From CANKHA01 sp963750965 (GTDB lineage: Bacteria > Pseudomonadota > Alphaproteobacteria > Rhizobiales > Xanthobacteraceae): 64,000 bases of DNA. The translations under genes and the position numbers were made by a program. The first letter of the stretch is position 1; the number at the start of each line of letters is the position of its first letter. The notes beneath the pieces are model-generated. The model did not search any database. It saw nothing but the letters and a program-made list of their open reading frames with translations, and was not told where the DNA came from. Of the stretch, positions 53,023 through 61,445 are shown piece by piece. The stretch is taken from contig CAVVSK010000012.1 in assembly GCA_963750965.1 (NCBI GenBank), positions 124,001 through 188,000 of the forward strand. Direction: 5' to 3'.

Positions 53023-53210
53023 GGGGAGAATCTCTGGCGTGGACCCCTCGCTTGTGGCGCAACCGCAGGGCTTGGGCAACGACAAAAAGGCGGCAATTTG
53101 CTGAGATCACTTAATACCTGAGCCGTTTTAGGGGTTGCGCCGATTCTCCGCCTGTCCTACTGCGCTAATCCCTACCGAGACCCCCGTTCCCCACGTTTAT
53201 TTACCTGCTC

Positions 53211-53904
53211 ATGCTGACCCTGTTTCATCATCCTTTCTGCCCGCATTCCCGCTTCGTGCGCCTCTTGCTCGATGAATATGGCATCGAGGCGCGCTGCGTG
53301 GAGGAAAAGGCGTGGGAGCGGCGCGAAGAATTTTTGACGCTGAATCCCGCCGGCACCACGCCCGTGCTGGTGCATGAAGGCAGCCCCGCCGGTGCCCGGC
53401 GCCGCCATCATCGCCGAGTATCTCGACGAAACAAGGGGAGACGGCGCCGGTGACCGCCGCCTGCTGCCGCCCGAACCGGAGCGGCGCGTTGAGGTGCGGC
53501 GGCTGGCGGCTTGGTTCAATGATAAATTCTTCGAAGAAGTGAGCGGGCCCCTGGTTATGGAGCGCTGCTACAAGCGCTATATACCGGCTGCGCAAGGCGG
53601 CGGCTCGCCTGATACCGACGCCATTCGCGCGGCGCGGGTCAATATCCGCTATCATCTGGCCTATATCGGCTGGCTGGTGCGCGAGCGGAATTGGCTGGCC
53701 GGCAGCCAATTGAGCTTTGCTGATCTGGCCGCGGCAGCGCATTTGTCCGCGGTCGACTATCTGGGCGACGTGCCGTGGAAAGAAGACGAAGCCGCGAAGA
53801 CCTGGTACGCGAGGGTGAAGTCCCGCCCCTCGTTCCGGCCAATCCTGGCCGACACCATGCCCGGCATTCCGGCGTCGAAGACTTACGCGGATCTGGATTT
53901 TTAA
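53211..53904 (+). CDS. Glutathione S-transferase family protein, frameshifted
   Basis: The N-terminal thioredoxin-like domain reads MLTLFHHPFCPHSRFVRLLL, then EFLTLNPAGTTPVLVHEG. The frame breaks at a CCCC run near 53388. Removing one C gives HEGSPPVPGAAIIAEYLDET, the expected glutathione-binding segment, and continues to a helical C-terminal domain (ERNWLAGSQLSFADLAAAAH). The whole is about 230 residues, normal for the family. CPxS near the N-terminus suggests a Cys/Ser-type enzyme. The stop is followed at once by queG. Confidence 0.85.
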
Positions 53905-55019
53905 ACCCAAACAAATTCAAGGCCGACCTTAGGCGCGCGGCACGCGCGCAGGGATTCGACGCGATCGGCGTGACGCGTCCGGACGCCATTCCGCAGGCGC
54001 AAAAGCGGCTGGCCCGCTTTCTCGCCGAAGGCCTGCACGGCGACATGGACTGGATGGCGACAACCGCCGAGCGGCGCGGCAACCCGCAGGTGTTCTGGCC
54101 GCAGGCCCGCTCTATCATCATGCTGGGGCTGAATTACGGGCCGGACGAAGATCCGCTCGCCGTGCTGGCGCAGCGCGACCGCGGCGGCATTTCGGTCTAT
54201 GCGCGCGGCGACGACTATCACGAACTGATCAAGAAGAAGCTGAAGACGCTGGCGCGTTGGCTGCTTGCCACTGCGGGTGGCGACGTAAAAGTTTTCGTCG
54301 ACACCGCAGCGGTGATGGAGAAACCGCTGGCCGCCAGCGCCGGCTTAGGCTGGCAGGGCAAGCATACCAATCTTATTTCGCGCGAGTTCGGATCATGGCT
54401 GTTTCTCGGCGCGATCTTCACCACGCTGGAGCTGCCGGCGGATCACGCGGAAGCCGGCAGTTGCGGCACCTGTCGGGCCTGCCTCGACATTTGTCCGACC
54501 GCGGCGTTCCCCGAGCCCTACCGGCTCGATGCCACGCGCTGCATTTCTTACCTGACGATCGAGCATGAGGGCCCGATCCCGCGCGAACTCCGCCCGCTGA
54601 TGGGCAACCGCATCTATGGCTGCGACGATTGCCTGGCGGTCTGTCCCTGGAACAAATTCGCCCAGCAGGGACGCGAGGCAAAATTGTTCGCGCGCGATCA
54701 CTTGCGCGCGCCGAGACTCGCGGATCTGTCGCGGCTCGATGACACCGATTTCCGCGCGCTGTTTTCCAGGTCACCGGTCAAGCGGATCGGGCGCGACCGT
54801 TTCGTGCGCAATGTGCTGATCGCGATCGGCAATTCCGGCGACGACACGCTCGCACCGGAAGCCGAACGGCTTCTGCATGATGCCTCGCCACTGGTGCGCG
54901 GCGCGGCGGTATGGGCGCTTGGGCGCTTGTTAGCGCGGGAACAGCTCTCCGCGCTTGCTGTCCGGCGGGGCGAAACCGATGAGCAAGTCAACGAAGAATG
55001 GGCGGCCGTGCTCAGTTAG
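53775..55019 (+). CDS. queG: Epoxyqueuosine reductase
   Basis: QueG performs the last step of queuosine synthesis in tRNA using cobalamin and two 4Fe-4S clusters. Recognisable are GFDAIGVTRPDA, HGDMDWM, KVFVDTAAVMEKPLAASAGL, cluster motif CGTCRACLDICPTAAF and the second CDDCLAVCPW, then a C-terminal HEAT-like region. Family similarity begins near 53910, just after the GST stop, but no ATG, GTG or TTG lies there. The only canonical in-frame start is GTG 53775 inside the GST gene, so the true start is uncertain. Confidence 0.9.
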   Translation: MERRRSREDLVREGEVPPLVPANPGRHHARHSGVEDLRGSGFLNPNKFKADLRRAARAQGFDAIGVTRPDAIPQAQKRLARFLAEGLHGDMDWMATTAERRGNPQVFWPQARSIIMLGLNYGPDEDPLAVLAQRDRGGISVYARGDDYHELIKKKLKTLARWLLATAGGDVKVFVDTAAVMEKPLAASAGLGWQGKHTNLISREFGSWLFLGAIFTTLELPADHAEAGSCGTCRACLDICPTAAFPEPYRLDATRCISYLTIEHEGPIPRELRPLMGNRIYGCDDCLAVCPWNKFAQQGREAKLFARDHLRAPRLADLSRLDDTDFRALFSRSPVKRIGRDRFVRNVLIAIGNSGDDTLAPEAERLLHDASPLVRGAAVWALGRLLAREQLSALAVRRGETDEQVNEEWAAVLS

Positions 55020-55029
55020 CGTTCTAACT

Positions 55030-55596
55030 TTAAAAAGTGGCCAGCGCCGCTTTGAACGCGTCACGCAGCGCCTGCGCGCGCAGCGGCTTATAATCGCGCT
55101 GCTTCACCGGCCCGGGATCGATCTTCAGGCCGACGAAGACCGGGCCTTCTTCCACCAGAATGCCTCCGATCTGCTGCGCGAGATTGGCCTTGTCGTCGAA
55201 ACGGTATGCCGTGCGATAACCCGCCGCCAGCGCGATGCCGGCGTAATCGGTGATGCCGCGGGCGGGCAACGGGTGCCCGCCATTGGCCTGATACACGCCG
55301 TTTTCCCAGAGGATATGCACAAAGTTTTTCGGCGCCGCGCCGGCTACGGTGATCAGCGTACCGAGCGCCATAGCCAGGCTGCCGTCGCCGTCGAGCACGA
55401 TCACTCGCTTGTCGGGACGCCCGAGTGCGAGCCCCAGTCCGTGCGAGGCGGCAAGCCCCATCGCGCCGACGGAAAAATAATTCAGCGGATGCGGCCGCAA
55501 CGCGTGCCAGTCGACTGCCGTGCCATAAACCGCAACGACGATCGCGTCGCCCACATGCTGCTTCAGAAGTTCGAGCGCTTCGTCGTGCGCGATCAT
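55030..55596 (-). CDS. ThDP-dependent decarboxylase, beta-type subunit (pyrophosphate-binding domain)
   Basis: A 188-residue half-enzyme. It carries the ThDP motif GDG ... N: VLDGDGSLAMALGTLITVAG then WENGVYQANGGHP, and a typical FSVGAMGLAASHGLGLALG. The pattern resembles the beta subunit of sulfopyruvate or phosphonopyruvate decarboxylases (ComE-like). It overlaps the alpha-type gene by 4 bases (ATGA), so both parts are made together. It is convergent with queG. The substrate is a 2-oxo acid, not determined. Confidence 0.87.
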   Translation of the reverse strand: MIAHDEALELLKQHVGDAIVVAVYGTAVDWHALRPHPLNYFSVGAMGLAASHGLGLALGRPDKRVIVLDGDGSLAMALGTLITVAGAAPKNFVHILWENGVYQANGGHPLPARGITDYAGIALAAGYRTAYRFDDKANLAQQIGGILVEEGPVFVGLKIDPGPVKQRDYKPLRAQALRDAFKAALATF

Positions 55597-56135
55597 GCCG
55601 TCACCGGACTTCGCGCGATAAGAATCGCGACCGGCTTCGCTGCGTCATAGGCCCGGTCGATCGCCCTGCGGATTTTGCCGAGGTCGCGATCGTCGTAAAG
55701 CGTGTGATGCTCCACGCCCATGGCGTCGAGAATGGGCGTGACGACGCGTACGCCGTAGCGCGGTGACTCATGCGGCGGCTTTTCCGGATCATGGCCGAGC
55801 AGGCCGACCATCATGACGAGCGGCAATTTGTAATCGAGCGACACCGCGCGCAGCGCGTTCACCGAATCCAGCAGACCGGTATATTGCATCATCAAGAGCG
55901 CACGCTTGCCGCAATAGGACAGCCCCGACGCGATGCCGATGCCCTCGTCCTCACGCGCGAGGCGGATAATCGGCGGATCGCCCGATCGGGTGAGCGGATG
56001 CAGCAAGCCCTTGCTGGTGTGGAGATCAGGCAGCGCCAGGACGTAATGGATTCCGCTGGCGCGGATCTCCCGCAAGATTGCTTCGCCATGCAAGGCCGAC
56101 GAGCTTTGCGATTGCGGCGATGCGGGTTCGCTCAT
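55593..56135 (-). CDS. ThDP-dependent decarboxylase, alpha-type subunit (pyrimidine-binding domain)
   Basis: A 180-residue half-enzyme with the N-terminal ThDP fold: SGIHYVLALPDLHTSKGLLH, the catalytic glutamate in IRLAREDEGIGIASGLSYCG, and LPLVMMVGLLGHDPEKP. It is the partner of the beta-type subunit just downstream. Split genes of this type encode sulfopyruvate decarboxylase (ComDE) in coenzyme M or sulfolactate metabolism and related 2-oxo-acid decarboxylases. Which one applies here cannot be decided: no other sulfonate or phosphonate genes are adjacent. Confidence 0.87.
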   Translation of the reverse strand: MSEPASPQSQSSSALHGEAILREIRASGIHYVLALPDLHTSKGLLHPLTRSGDPPIIRLAREDEGIGIASGLSYCGKRALLMMQYTGLLDSVNALRAVSLDYKLPLVMMVGLLGHDPEKPPHESPRYGVRVVTPILDAMGVEHHTLYDDRDLGKIRRAIDRAYDAAKPVAILIARSPVTA

Positions 56136-56173
56136 GCAGTTATCTTAACCGCCACGCGCCGCCTCACAAGCGA

Positions 56174-56956
56174 TCAGAACTCCGCCACCGCCGCCAACAG
56201 CCGTTCGATATCTTCCGGCCGCGACAGGCGGTGGTCCCCGTCCTTGACCAGAGTCAGCACCACATCGTCGCGGGCAAAGTGCGAAACCAGTTCCACCGTG
56301 TGGTTCCAGGGCACATCCTCATCCTGCACGCCCTGCAGGATGCGCACTGGACAGTTGGTTTCAATCAAATCGCCGAACATCAGATGATCGCGCGCCTCGA
56401 CAATCAGGCGTCGGGTGATGGGGTAGGGCTCGTCCGAATAGGCGGACGGCTGCGACCAGGATCCCTTCTCTTCGATCTCTCGCTTCACCGCCGCCGGAAA
56501 GCGCTTCCACATCAGTTCCTCGGTAAAATCGACCGCCGGCGCAATGAGGACGAGACCCTTCACCGAGGCCTTGGCCGTTCCGCCGGCTTTTTCCCGCCGG
56601 CGCAATTCGCGCACCAGCAGAAGCGCCAGCCAGCCGCCCATGGACGAGCCGACGACCACCTGCGGCCCCTGACAGCAGGCGGTGAAGACTTCCAAGCTTT
56701 CCTCCAGCCAGCGGCCAATGGTGCCGTCGACGAAGGCGCCGCCCGATTCCCCATGGCCGGAATAGTCGAAGCGGGTGCAGGCCCGCCCCCGTACTTCCGC
56801 CCATTGGTCGAGCGCCTCCGCCTTGGAGCCGCGCATGTCGGATTTGAAGCCGCCGAGCCAGAACAGACCCGGGGAGGCGCCCGTGCGCTGGCGCACGGCG
56901 ATGACACGCGCCGCCGCGCCGGTTCCTATCTCCAGGGTTTTAAGGCAATCATTCAT
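56174..56956 (-). CDS. Alpha/beta hydrolase (ABHD10-like)
   Basis: A 260-residue hydrolase from ATG 56956 (MNDCLKTLEIG). LFWLGGFKSDMRGSKA is the oxyanion stretch, RFDYSGHGESGG follows, the nucleophile is in VVGSSMGGWLALLL, the acid probably in ILQGVQDEDVPW, and the histidine in LVKDGDHRLSRPEDI. This is the pattern of ABHD10-type (acyl-protein thioesterase or esterase) proteins common in alphaproteobacteria. It is divergent from the GT4 gene. Confidence 0.87.
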   Translation of the reverse strand: MNDCLKTLEIGTGAAARVIAVRQRTGASPGLFWLGGFKSDMRGSKAEALDQWAEVRGRACTRFDYSGHGESGGAFVDGTIGRWLEESLEVFTACCQGPQVVVGSSMGGWLALLLVRELRRREKAGGTAKASVKGLVLIAPAVDFTEELMWKRFPAAVKREIEEKGSWSQPSAYSDEPYPITRRLIVEARDHLMFGDLIETNCPVRILQGVQDEDVPWNHTVELVSHFARDDVVLTLVKDGDHRLSRPEDIERLLAAVAEF

Positions 56957-57073
56957 TCGCTCGCCTTCGTGATTCGCCGCTGGTTGAACCGGGGCCGCTG
57001 CATCGCCGTGTTTCGCCTTAAGCCCGCGCCGAACGCAAGAGGGTCGCAGGACAAGCCGCAACGCGGATCCGCC

Positions 57074-58300
57074 ATGGCTGACCGATCTTCCATCCTCGTC
57101 GCCCATTCCTCTGCGGCTAAACCGCTACCCCGCACGCTCGCCGATGCCACCATCCTGCAGATCGTGCCTTCGCTGCGCGACGAGCCGGCGGCGCGGGTGG
57201 CGGTGCAAACCGCTATCGGGCTGGTGCAGAGCGGCGCGCGCGCCCTGGTGGCAGGGGCGCCGGGTGCACTGGCGGGGAAATTACAAATAGCCGGCGGCGA
57301 ATGGATCCCGCTTATCAACGACACGATGAATCCCTTGAGACTGCGACGTAATGCGATGGTGCTCGAGAAGCTCATCTCTGCAGAGCGGATCGACGTCATC
57401 CACGCGCATGGCGCAGCCGCGGCGTGGAGCGCACTCTCCGCCACTGCGCGTTTGCCGGTTTGGCTGGTGACCACCCTCCCCGACGCGCCGCCCGCTTCCG
57501 GCGGGCTGCGGTCATTCTTCTCCGGCGCGCTGATGCGCGGGGACCGCATCGTCGCAACTTCTTCCTTTGCGGCAGGGCGCGTGATCGAGCGCTTCGGCAT
57601 TCCACTCGAGCGGATTGTAGTTGTGCCACGCAGCGTCGATACGCGATTGTTCGACCCAGCCGGCATCGACGTGCACCGGCTCGCTGTCATCCGCACCGCC
57701 GCGCGCATCCATAACAATCAGCGGATCATCCTGACACCAGGGCGGGTCACTGCAGCGAATGGGCAGCATGTGCTGGTTGAGGCCGCCGCAATCCTGGCCG
57801 ACCGAGGGCTGCGCGGCTGCGTCTATGTGCTCGCAGGCGACAGTGACCGCTCATATGTCCGAGCGCTGACGGCGCGGATCAATAAGCTGGGGCTGGAACC
57901 GATCTTCCGCATAACCGGGCAGTTTCGCGACATGCCCGCCACCCTCGCCGCATCCCATCTGGTCGTACGGCCGGCGCTGGAATCACCGGTCAGCGGACGC
58001 ACGGTGGCGGAGGCCCAGGCCATGGCTCGGCCGGTGATCACGACCCAGGTCGGCATCTTGCCGGAGCATGTGCTGGCGCCGCCGCGCATGCCTGACGCGC
58101 TACGCACGGGCTGGCTGGTGCGACCCGGCGATCCCATGGAACTGGCAGACGCGATCGGAGTGGCCATGGGTCTCGACGACACCGCCTATCAGGCGCTGGC
58201 CGCGCGCGCCCGGCAATTCGCCCAATTCATGTTTTCGCCGGAAAGCGTGGTATCTGCCACCCGCGGGGTCTATACCGCCCTACTCGCCCGTGATCATTAG
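57074..58300 (+). CDS. Glycosyltransferase family 4
   Basis: A 408-residue GT-B fold transferase. N-terminal domain: ATILQIVPSLRDEPAARVAV and IDVIHAHGAAAAWSALSATA. C-terminal domain: ERIVVVPRSVDTRLFDPAGI, IILTPGRVTAANGQHVLVEA and the donor-site region ESPVSGRTVAEAQAMARPVI. This last is the GT4 E-x7-E-like motif, slightly altered. The ATG at 57074 is chosen; open frame upstream lies opposite the hydrolase gene. It probably makes an envelope glycan. Sugar and acceptor unknown. Confidence 0.88.
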   Translation: MADRSSILVAHSSAAKPLPRTLADATILQIVPSLRDEPAARVAVQTAIGLVQSGARALVAGAPGALAGKLQIAGGEWIPLINDTMNPLRLRRNAMVLEKLISAERIDVIHAHGAAAAWSALSATARLPVWLVTTLPDAPPASGGLRSFFSGALMRGDRIVATSSFAAGRVIERFGIPLERIVVVPRSVDTRLFDPAGIDVHRLAVIRTAARIHNNQRIILTPGRVTAANGQHVLVEAAAILADRGLRGCVYVLAGDSDRSYVRALTARINKLGLEPIFRITGQFRDMPATLAASHLVVRPALESPVSGRTVAEAQAMARPVITTQVGILPEHVLAPPRMPDALRTGWLVRPGDPMELADAIGVAMGLDDTAYQALAARARQFAQFMFSPESVVSATRGVYTALLARDH

Positions 58301-58321
58301 ACGCTTTAGTGTTACCCGACA

Positions 58322-58355
58322 GTCACGTACTGCTCATAAGGCAGTATTTGGTGAC
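58322..58355 (+). promoter_or_regulatory. Long inverted repeat upstream of infC
   Basis: GTCAC-G-TACTGC pairs with GCAGTA-TTTG-GTGAC around TCATAAG, an 11-bp imperfect stem. It lies 22 bases after the GT4 stop and about 70 bases before infC. It could terminate GT4 transcription (short T-run inside only) or act near the infC promoter. A TTGACT box follows at 58365-58370. Confidence 0.45.
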
Positions 58356-58424
58356 GTATTAACGTTGACTCGTGGCGGTTTTCTCCCGACATTTCGCCGA
58401 TCGTAACAATACAGGAGCTGTGTC

Positions 58425-58964
58425 ATTCGTCGTCCGATGAGAAGTCCGATGCCCGCGCCCAAAGATGGGCCGCGCATCAACGAAGAGATCCGGGTCCGTG
58501 AGGTCCAGCTGATCGATCAAACCGGCCACAATCACGGCCCTACCGACATTCAAAAAGCCATCGCCATGGCCCAGGAGGCCGGGCTCGACCTGGTCGAGAT
58601 CGCGCCCAACTCGGTGCCGCCGGTCTGCAAAATCCTCGATTTCGGCAAATACAAATACCAGGCCCAGAAAAAGGCTGCCGAAGCCCGCAAGAAGCAAAAG
58701 GTCGTCGAAATCAAGGAGATCAAGGTCCGTCCGATGATCGACGACCATGATTATGAGGTGAAGATGCGCGCCATGCGCCGCTTCTTCGAGGAAGGCGACA
58801 AGGTCAAGATCACCTGCCGCTTCCGCGGTCGTGAAATGGCTCACCAGGAGCTCGGCACCCAGCTTCTGGCGCGTATTCGTGAAGACGTCACCGGCATCGC
58901 CAAGGTCGAGCAGGATGCCAAATTTGAAGGCCGCCAGATGGTTATGGTGCTGGCGCCGCGCTGA
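58425..58964 (+). CDS. infC: Translation initiation factor IF-3, AUU start
   Basis: IF-3 prevents subunit joining and checks start codons. The protein shows GPRINEEIRVREVQLIDQTG, AQEAGLDLVEIAPNSVPPVC, KILDFGKYKYQ and the C-terminal domain KVKITCRFRGREMAHQELGT. The ATG at 58437 has no ribosome site. An ATT at 58425 is preceded 7 bases earlier by AGGAG (58413-58417) and gives a start (M)RRPMRSPMPAPKDGPRIN, about 179 residues. IF-3 genes classically start with AUU, which lets IF-3 repress its own translation. ATT is therefore taken as the start. Confidence 0.9.
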   Translation: MRRPMRSPMPAPKDGPRINEEIRVREVQLIDQTGHNHGPTDIQKAIAMAQEAGLDLVEIAPNSVPPVCKILDFGKYKYQAQKKAAEARKKQKVVEIKEIKVRPMIDDHDYEVKMRAMRRFFEEGDKVKITCRFRGREMAHQELGTQLLARIREDVTGIAKVEQDAKFEGRQMVMVLAPR

Positions 58965-59204
58965 CGCGGCGCCACCGGATTTGCCGCTCCGTAGATGGTG
59001 CCGTCGGGCATCGCAGCGGGGCTAAAAAACGGCCCTAAACCTTGTCTTTCCGGCCATCCTCTGCCATAACCGCGGCCTCTCGCCGACCGGCTAAAGGGCT
59101 GCCGTGGCGGCGTGAACGCTCAATCCGAGCACGCTCAATCGTGAGCACCCGTCCGGTGATCGAAGGCCTTTGGCCTTGCCGATCAGCCGGCAGAGGAGAG
59201 CCAA

Positions 59205-59405
59205 ATGCCCAAAATGAAGAGCAAGTCAGGCGCTAAGAAGCGCTTCAAGATCACGGGGACCGGCAAGGTCATGTTCGCCCATCAGGGCAAGCGCCACGGT
59301 ATGATCAAGCGGACCAAGAAGCAGATCCGCCAGCTGCGTGGGACGGCGGTGATGTTTAAGACCGACGGCGAGAAAATCAAAAAGTTCTTTCTCCCCAACG
59401 GCTGA
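59205..59405 (+). CDS. rpmI: 50S ribosomal protein L35
   Basis: A 66-residue basic protein starting MPKMKSKSGAKKRFKITGTG, with KRHGMIKRTKKQIRQLRGT. Complete at family length. It stands between infC and rplT in the usual order, 240 bases after infC, with AGGAGAG before the start. Confidence 0.97.
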   Translation: MPKMKSKSGAKKRFKITGTGKVMFAHQGKRHGMIKRTKKQIRQLRGTAVMFKTDGEKIKKFFLPNG

Positions 59406-59476
59406 TCGCCAGCGACCGGCCGCCCGGACGGCGGCCTGAACCCAACCCCTATTCTTGAGATTGATGGAGATCAGCC

Positions 59477-59839
59477 ATGGCACGCGTTAAACGCGGCGTC
59501 ACTTCGCACGCCAAGCACAAGAAAGTTTTGAAGGCCGCCAAGGGTTTTTATGGCCGCCGCAAGAATACCATCCGCATCGCCAAACAGGCGGTGGAGAAGG
59601 CCAACCAATACGCCTATCGCGACCGCAAGCGGCGCAAGCGCACCTTCCGCGCGCTCTGGATTCAGCGCCTAAACGCAGCCGTGCGTCCCTTCGGCCTGTC
59701 CTATAGCCGTTTCATCGATGGGCTGGCCAAGGCCGGCGTGATGGTGGATCGTAAGGTCCTGTCAGACCTCGCCATTGCCGAACCGGCGGCTTTCAAGGCG
59801 ATCGTGGAAAAGGCGAAAGCCGCGTTGCCGGCGGCCTGA
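59477..59839 (+). CDS. rplT: 50S ribosomal protein L20
   Basis: A 120-residue rRNA-binding assembly protein: MARVKRGVTSHAKHKKVLKA, GFYGRRKNTIRIAKQAVEKA, RKRTFRALWIQRLNAAVRPF and GLSYSRFIDGLAKAGV. In many bacteria L20 represses rpmI-rplT translation. No such operator is identified here, though the 240-base gap before rpmI leaves room. Confidence 0.97.
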   Translation: MARVKRGVTSHAKHKKVLKAAKGFYGRRKNTIRIAKQAVEKANQYAYRDRKRRKRTFRALWIQRLNAAVRPFGLSYSRFIDGLAKAGVMVDRKVLSDLAIAEPAAFKAIVEKAKAALPAA

Positions 59840-59889
59840 TCTCGATTCGGCATGCCCCGCGCCGCGGGGCATAACCTTACGAAGTTGCC

Positions 59890-60972
59890 ATGTCCGACTT
59901 GACGCAACTGGAGCAGGAAATCCTGGGCGGCGTCGCCGCGGCCGGCGACGAAGCGTCGCTGGAAGCGGTTCGGGTCGCAACGCTGGGCAAAAGCGGCTCG
60001 GTGTCCGCGCTGCTCAAGACGCTCGGCGGCATGACGCCGGACGAGCGGCGCACCAAAGGCGCGGCGATCAACAATCTCAAGGACCGCGTCACCGCCGCCA
60101 TCGCCGAGCGCAGGGAAGCGCTCAAAAGCGCGGCACTCAACGCGCGGCTGAATACCGAAACCGTCGATGTCACACTGCCGGTACGCGAGGCCCCGAATGA
60201 AATCGGCCGCGTGCATCCGATCAGCCAGGTGATCGACGAGCTGACCGCGATCTTCGCCGACATGGGCTTCGCGGTGGCGGAAGGTCCTGACATCGAGACC
60301 GACAGCAACAATTTTACCAAGCTGAATTTCCCTGAAGGCCATCCCGCGCGGGAAATGCACGACACCTTCTATTTCAATCCCAAGCCCGACGGCTCGCGCC
60401 TGTTGCTGCGCACGCATACTTCGCCGGTGCAGATCCGCACCATGGAAGCGCAGAAGCCGCCCATCCGCGTGATCATTCCGGGCCGAACCTATCGCAGCGA
60501 CTCTGACCAGACCCATACGCCGATGTTCCATCAGGTCGAAGGCCTGGTGATCGACAAGACCGCGCATCTCGGCCATCTGAAATGGATCCTCGAGGAATTC
60601 TGCAAGGCGTTTTTCGAGGTGGATCAGGTGAAGATGCGCTTTCGCCCGTCCTTCTTTCCCTTCACCGAGCCGTCACTGGAAGTCGACATCCAGTGCAAGC
60701 GCGAGAAGGGCGAGATACGCTTCGGCGAAGGCAATGACTGGCTGGAGATTTTGGGCTGCGGCATGGTGCATCCCAACGTGCTGCGCAATTGCGGCATCGA
60801 CCCCAGTGAGTACCAGGGTTTTGCCTGGGGCCTGGGGATCGATCGCATCGCCATGCTGAAATACGGCATGCCGGACCTGCGGCAATTCTTCGAAGCCGAC
60901 GCGCGCTGGCTGTCGCATTACGGCTTCCGTCCGCTCGATTTCCCGACTTTGGCCGGAGGGCTAAGCCAATGA
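59890..60972 (+). CDS. pheS: Phenylalanyl-tRNA synthetase alpha subunit
   Basis: A 360-residue class II synthetase subunit, partner of PheT. The N-terminal coiled-coil (residues 1-100) is followed by motif 1 (RVHPISQVIDELTAIFADMG), motif 2 (FYFNPKPDG ... LLLRTHTSPVQIR, then PGRTYRSDSDQTHTPMFHQV) and motif 3 (FAWGLGIDRIAMLKYG). It charges tRNA-Phe with phenylalanine. Its stop overlaps the ATG of a small membrane-protein gene, which separates it from pheT. Confidence 0.97.
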   Translation: MSDLTQLEQEILGGVAAAGDEASLEAVRVATLGKSGSVSALLKTLGGMTPDERRTKGAAINNLKDRVTAAIAERREALKSAALNARLNTETVDVTLPVREAPNEIGRVHPISQVIDELTAIFADMGFAVAEGPDIETDSNNFTKLNFPEGHPAREMHDTFYFNPKPDGSRLLLRTHTSPVQIRTMEAQKPPIRVIIPGRTYRSDSDQTHTPMFHQVEGLVIDKTAHLGHLKWILEEFCKAFFEVDQVKMRFRPSFFPFTEPSLEVDIQCKREKGEIRFGEGNDWLEILGCGMVHPNVLRNCGIDPSEYQGFAWGLGIDRIAMLKYGMPDLRQFFEADARWLSHYGFRPLDFPTLAGGLSQ

Positions 60973-61433
60973 AGGAAACGGCGCTTGATAAGATGATCTA
61001 TGCGCTGGTCACGCGCGGCCTGGATGGCGCGACCGTGGCCGGCTATGCGGAAGTGGTGGAGAAGCAGGAGGCGGGTGCCGCGGCCAAAGCCTTCCAGTCG
61101 ATCGACGCCAAGGCCACCGGCCTGCTGACTCATGTCTCGATGATGATCGCGGGATTGGGCCTGGTCGCGCCGCTGGTCGCCCAGAGCGACATTGAACTCG
61201 GCGTGATCATCGTGGAAATGGCGGTCTATCTGCTGCTCGCTATCGGCTGCCTGCGATGCCTGTCGGTGTTCGCCGGGCGCGATCTCGCCGGCCCGGACAT
61301 GGAAGAGCGGCTCATCCGCGAGCTGCTGATCCGCCGCGAGCTCTTGTCGTTGTGCAATCGCGGCACGATCATCGTGACCATTATCGTGTTCGTGCTGTTG
61401 CCGCTCCAGTTCATGTACGCTCCGCCGAAATAG
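60969..61433 (+). CDS. Small membrane protein embedded between pheS and pheT
   Basis: A 154-residue protein of unrecognised family. A polar N-terminus (about 50 residues, VVEKQEAGAAAKAFQSIDAK) is followed by three likely membrane segments (LLTHVSMMIAGLGLVAPLV; VIIVEMAVYLLLAIGCLRCL; TIIVTIIVFVLLPLQFMYA) with a charged loop (DMEERLIRELLIRRELLSL). The ATG overlaps the pheS stop (ATGA) and its stop is 9 bases before pheT, so it is firmly inside the operon. The DAKATGLL segment before the first helix recalls small TM-effector modules such as PycTM, but this is weak. Confidence 0.75.
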   Translation: MKETALDKMIYALVTRGLDGATVAGYAEVVEKQEAGAAAKAFQSIDAKATGLLTHVSMMIAGLGLVAPLVAQSDIELGVIIVEMAVYLLLAIGCLRCLSVFAGRDLAGPDMEERLIRELLIRRELLSLCNRGTIIVTIIVFVLLPLQFMYAPPK

Positions 61434-61445
61434 CAGGACGACGCG

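Noticed and set aside
56078..57073. Long open frame in front of and in frame with the GT4 gene
   Set aside because: It is opposite the ThDP alpha-type and alpha/beta hydrolase genes and has unnatural composition; GT4 homology begins after 57074.
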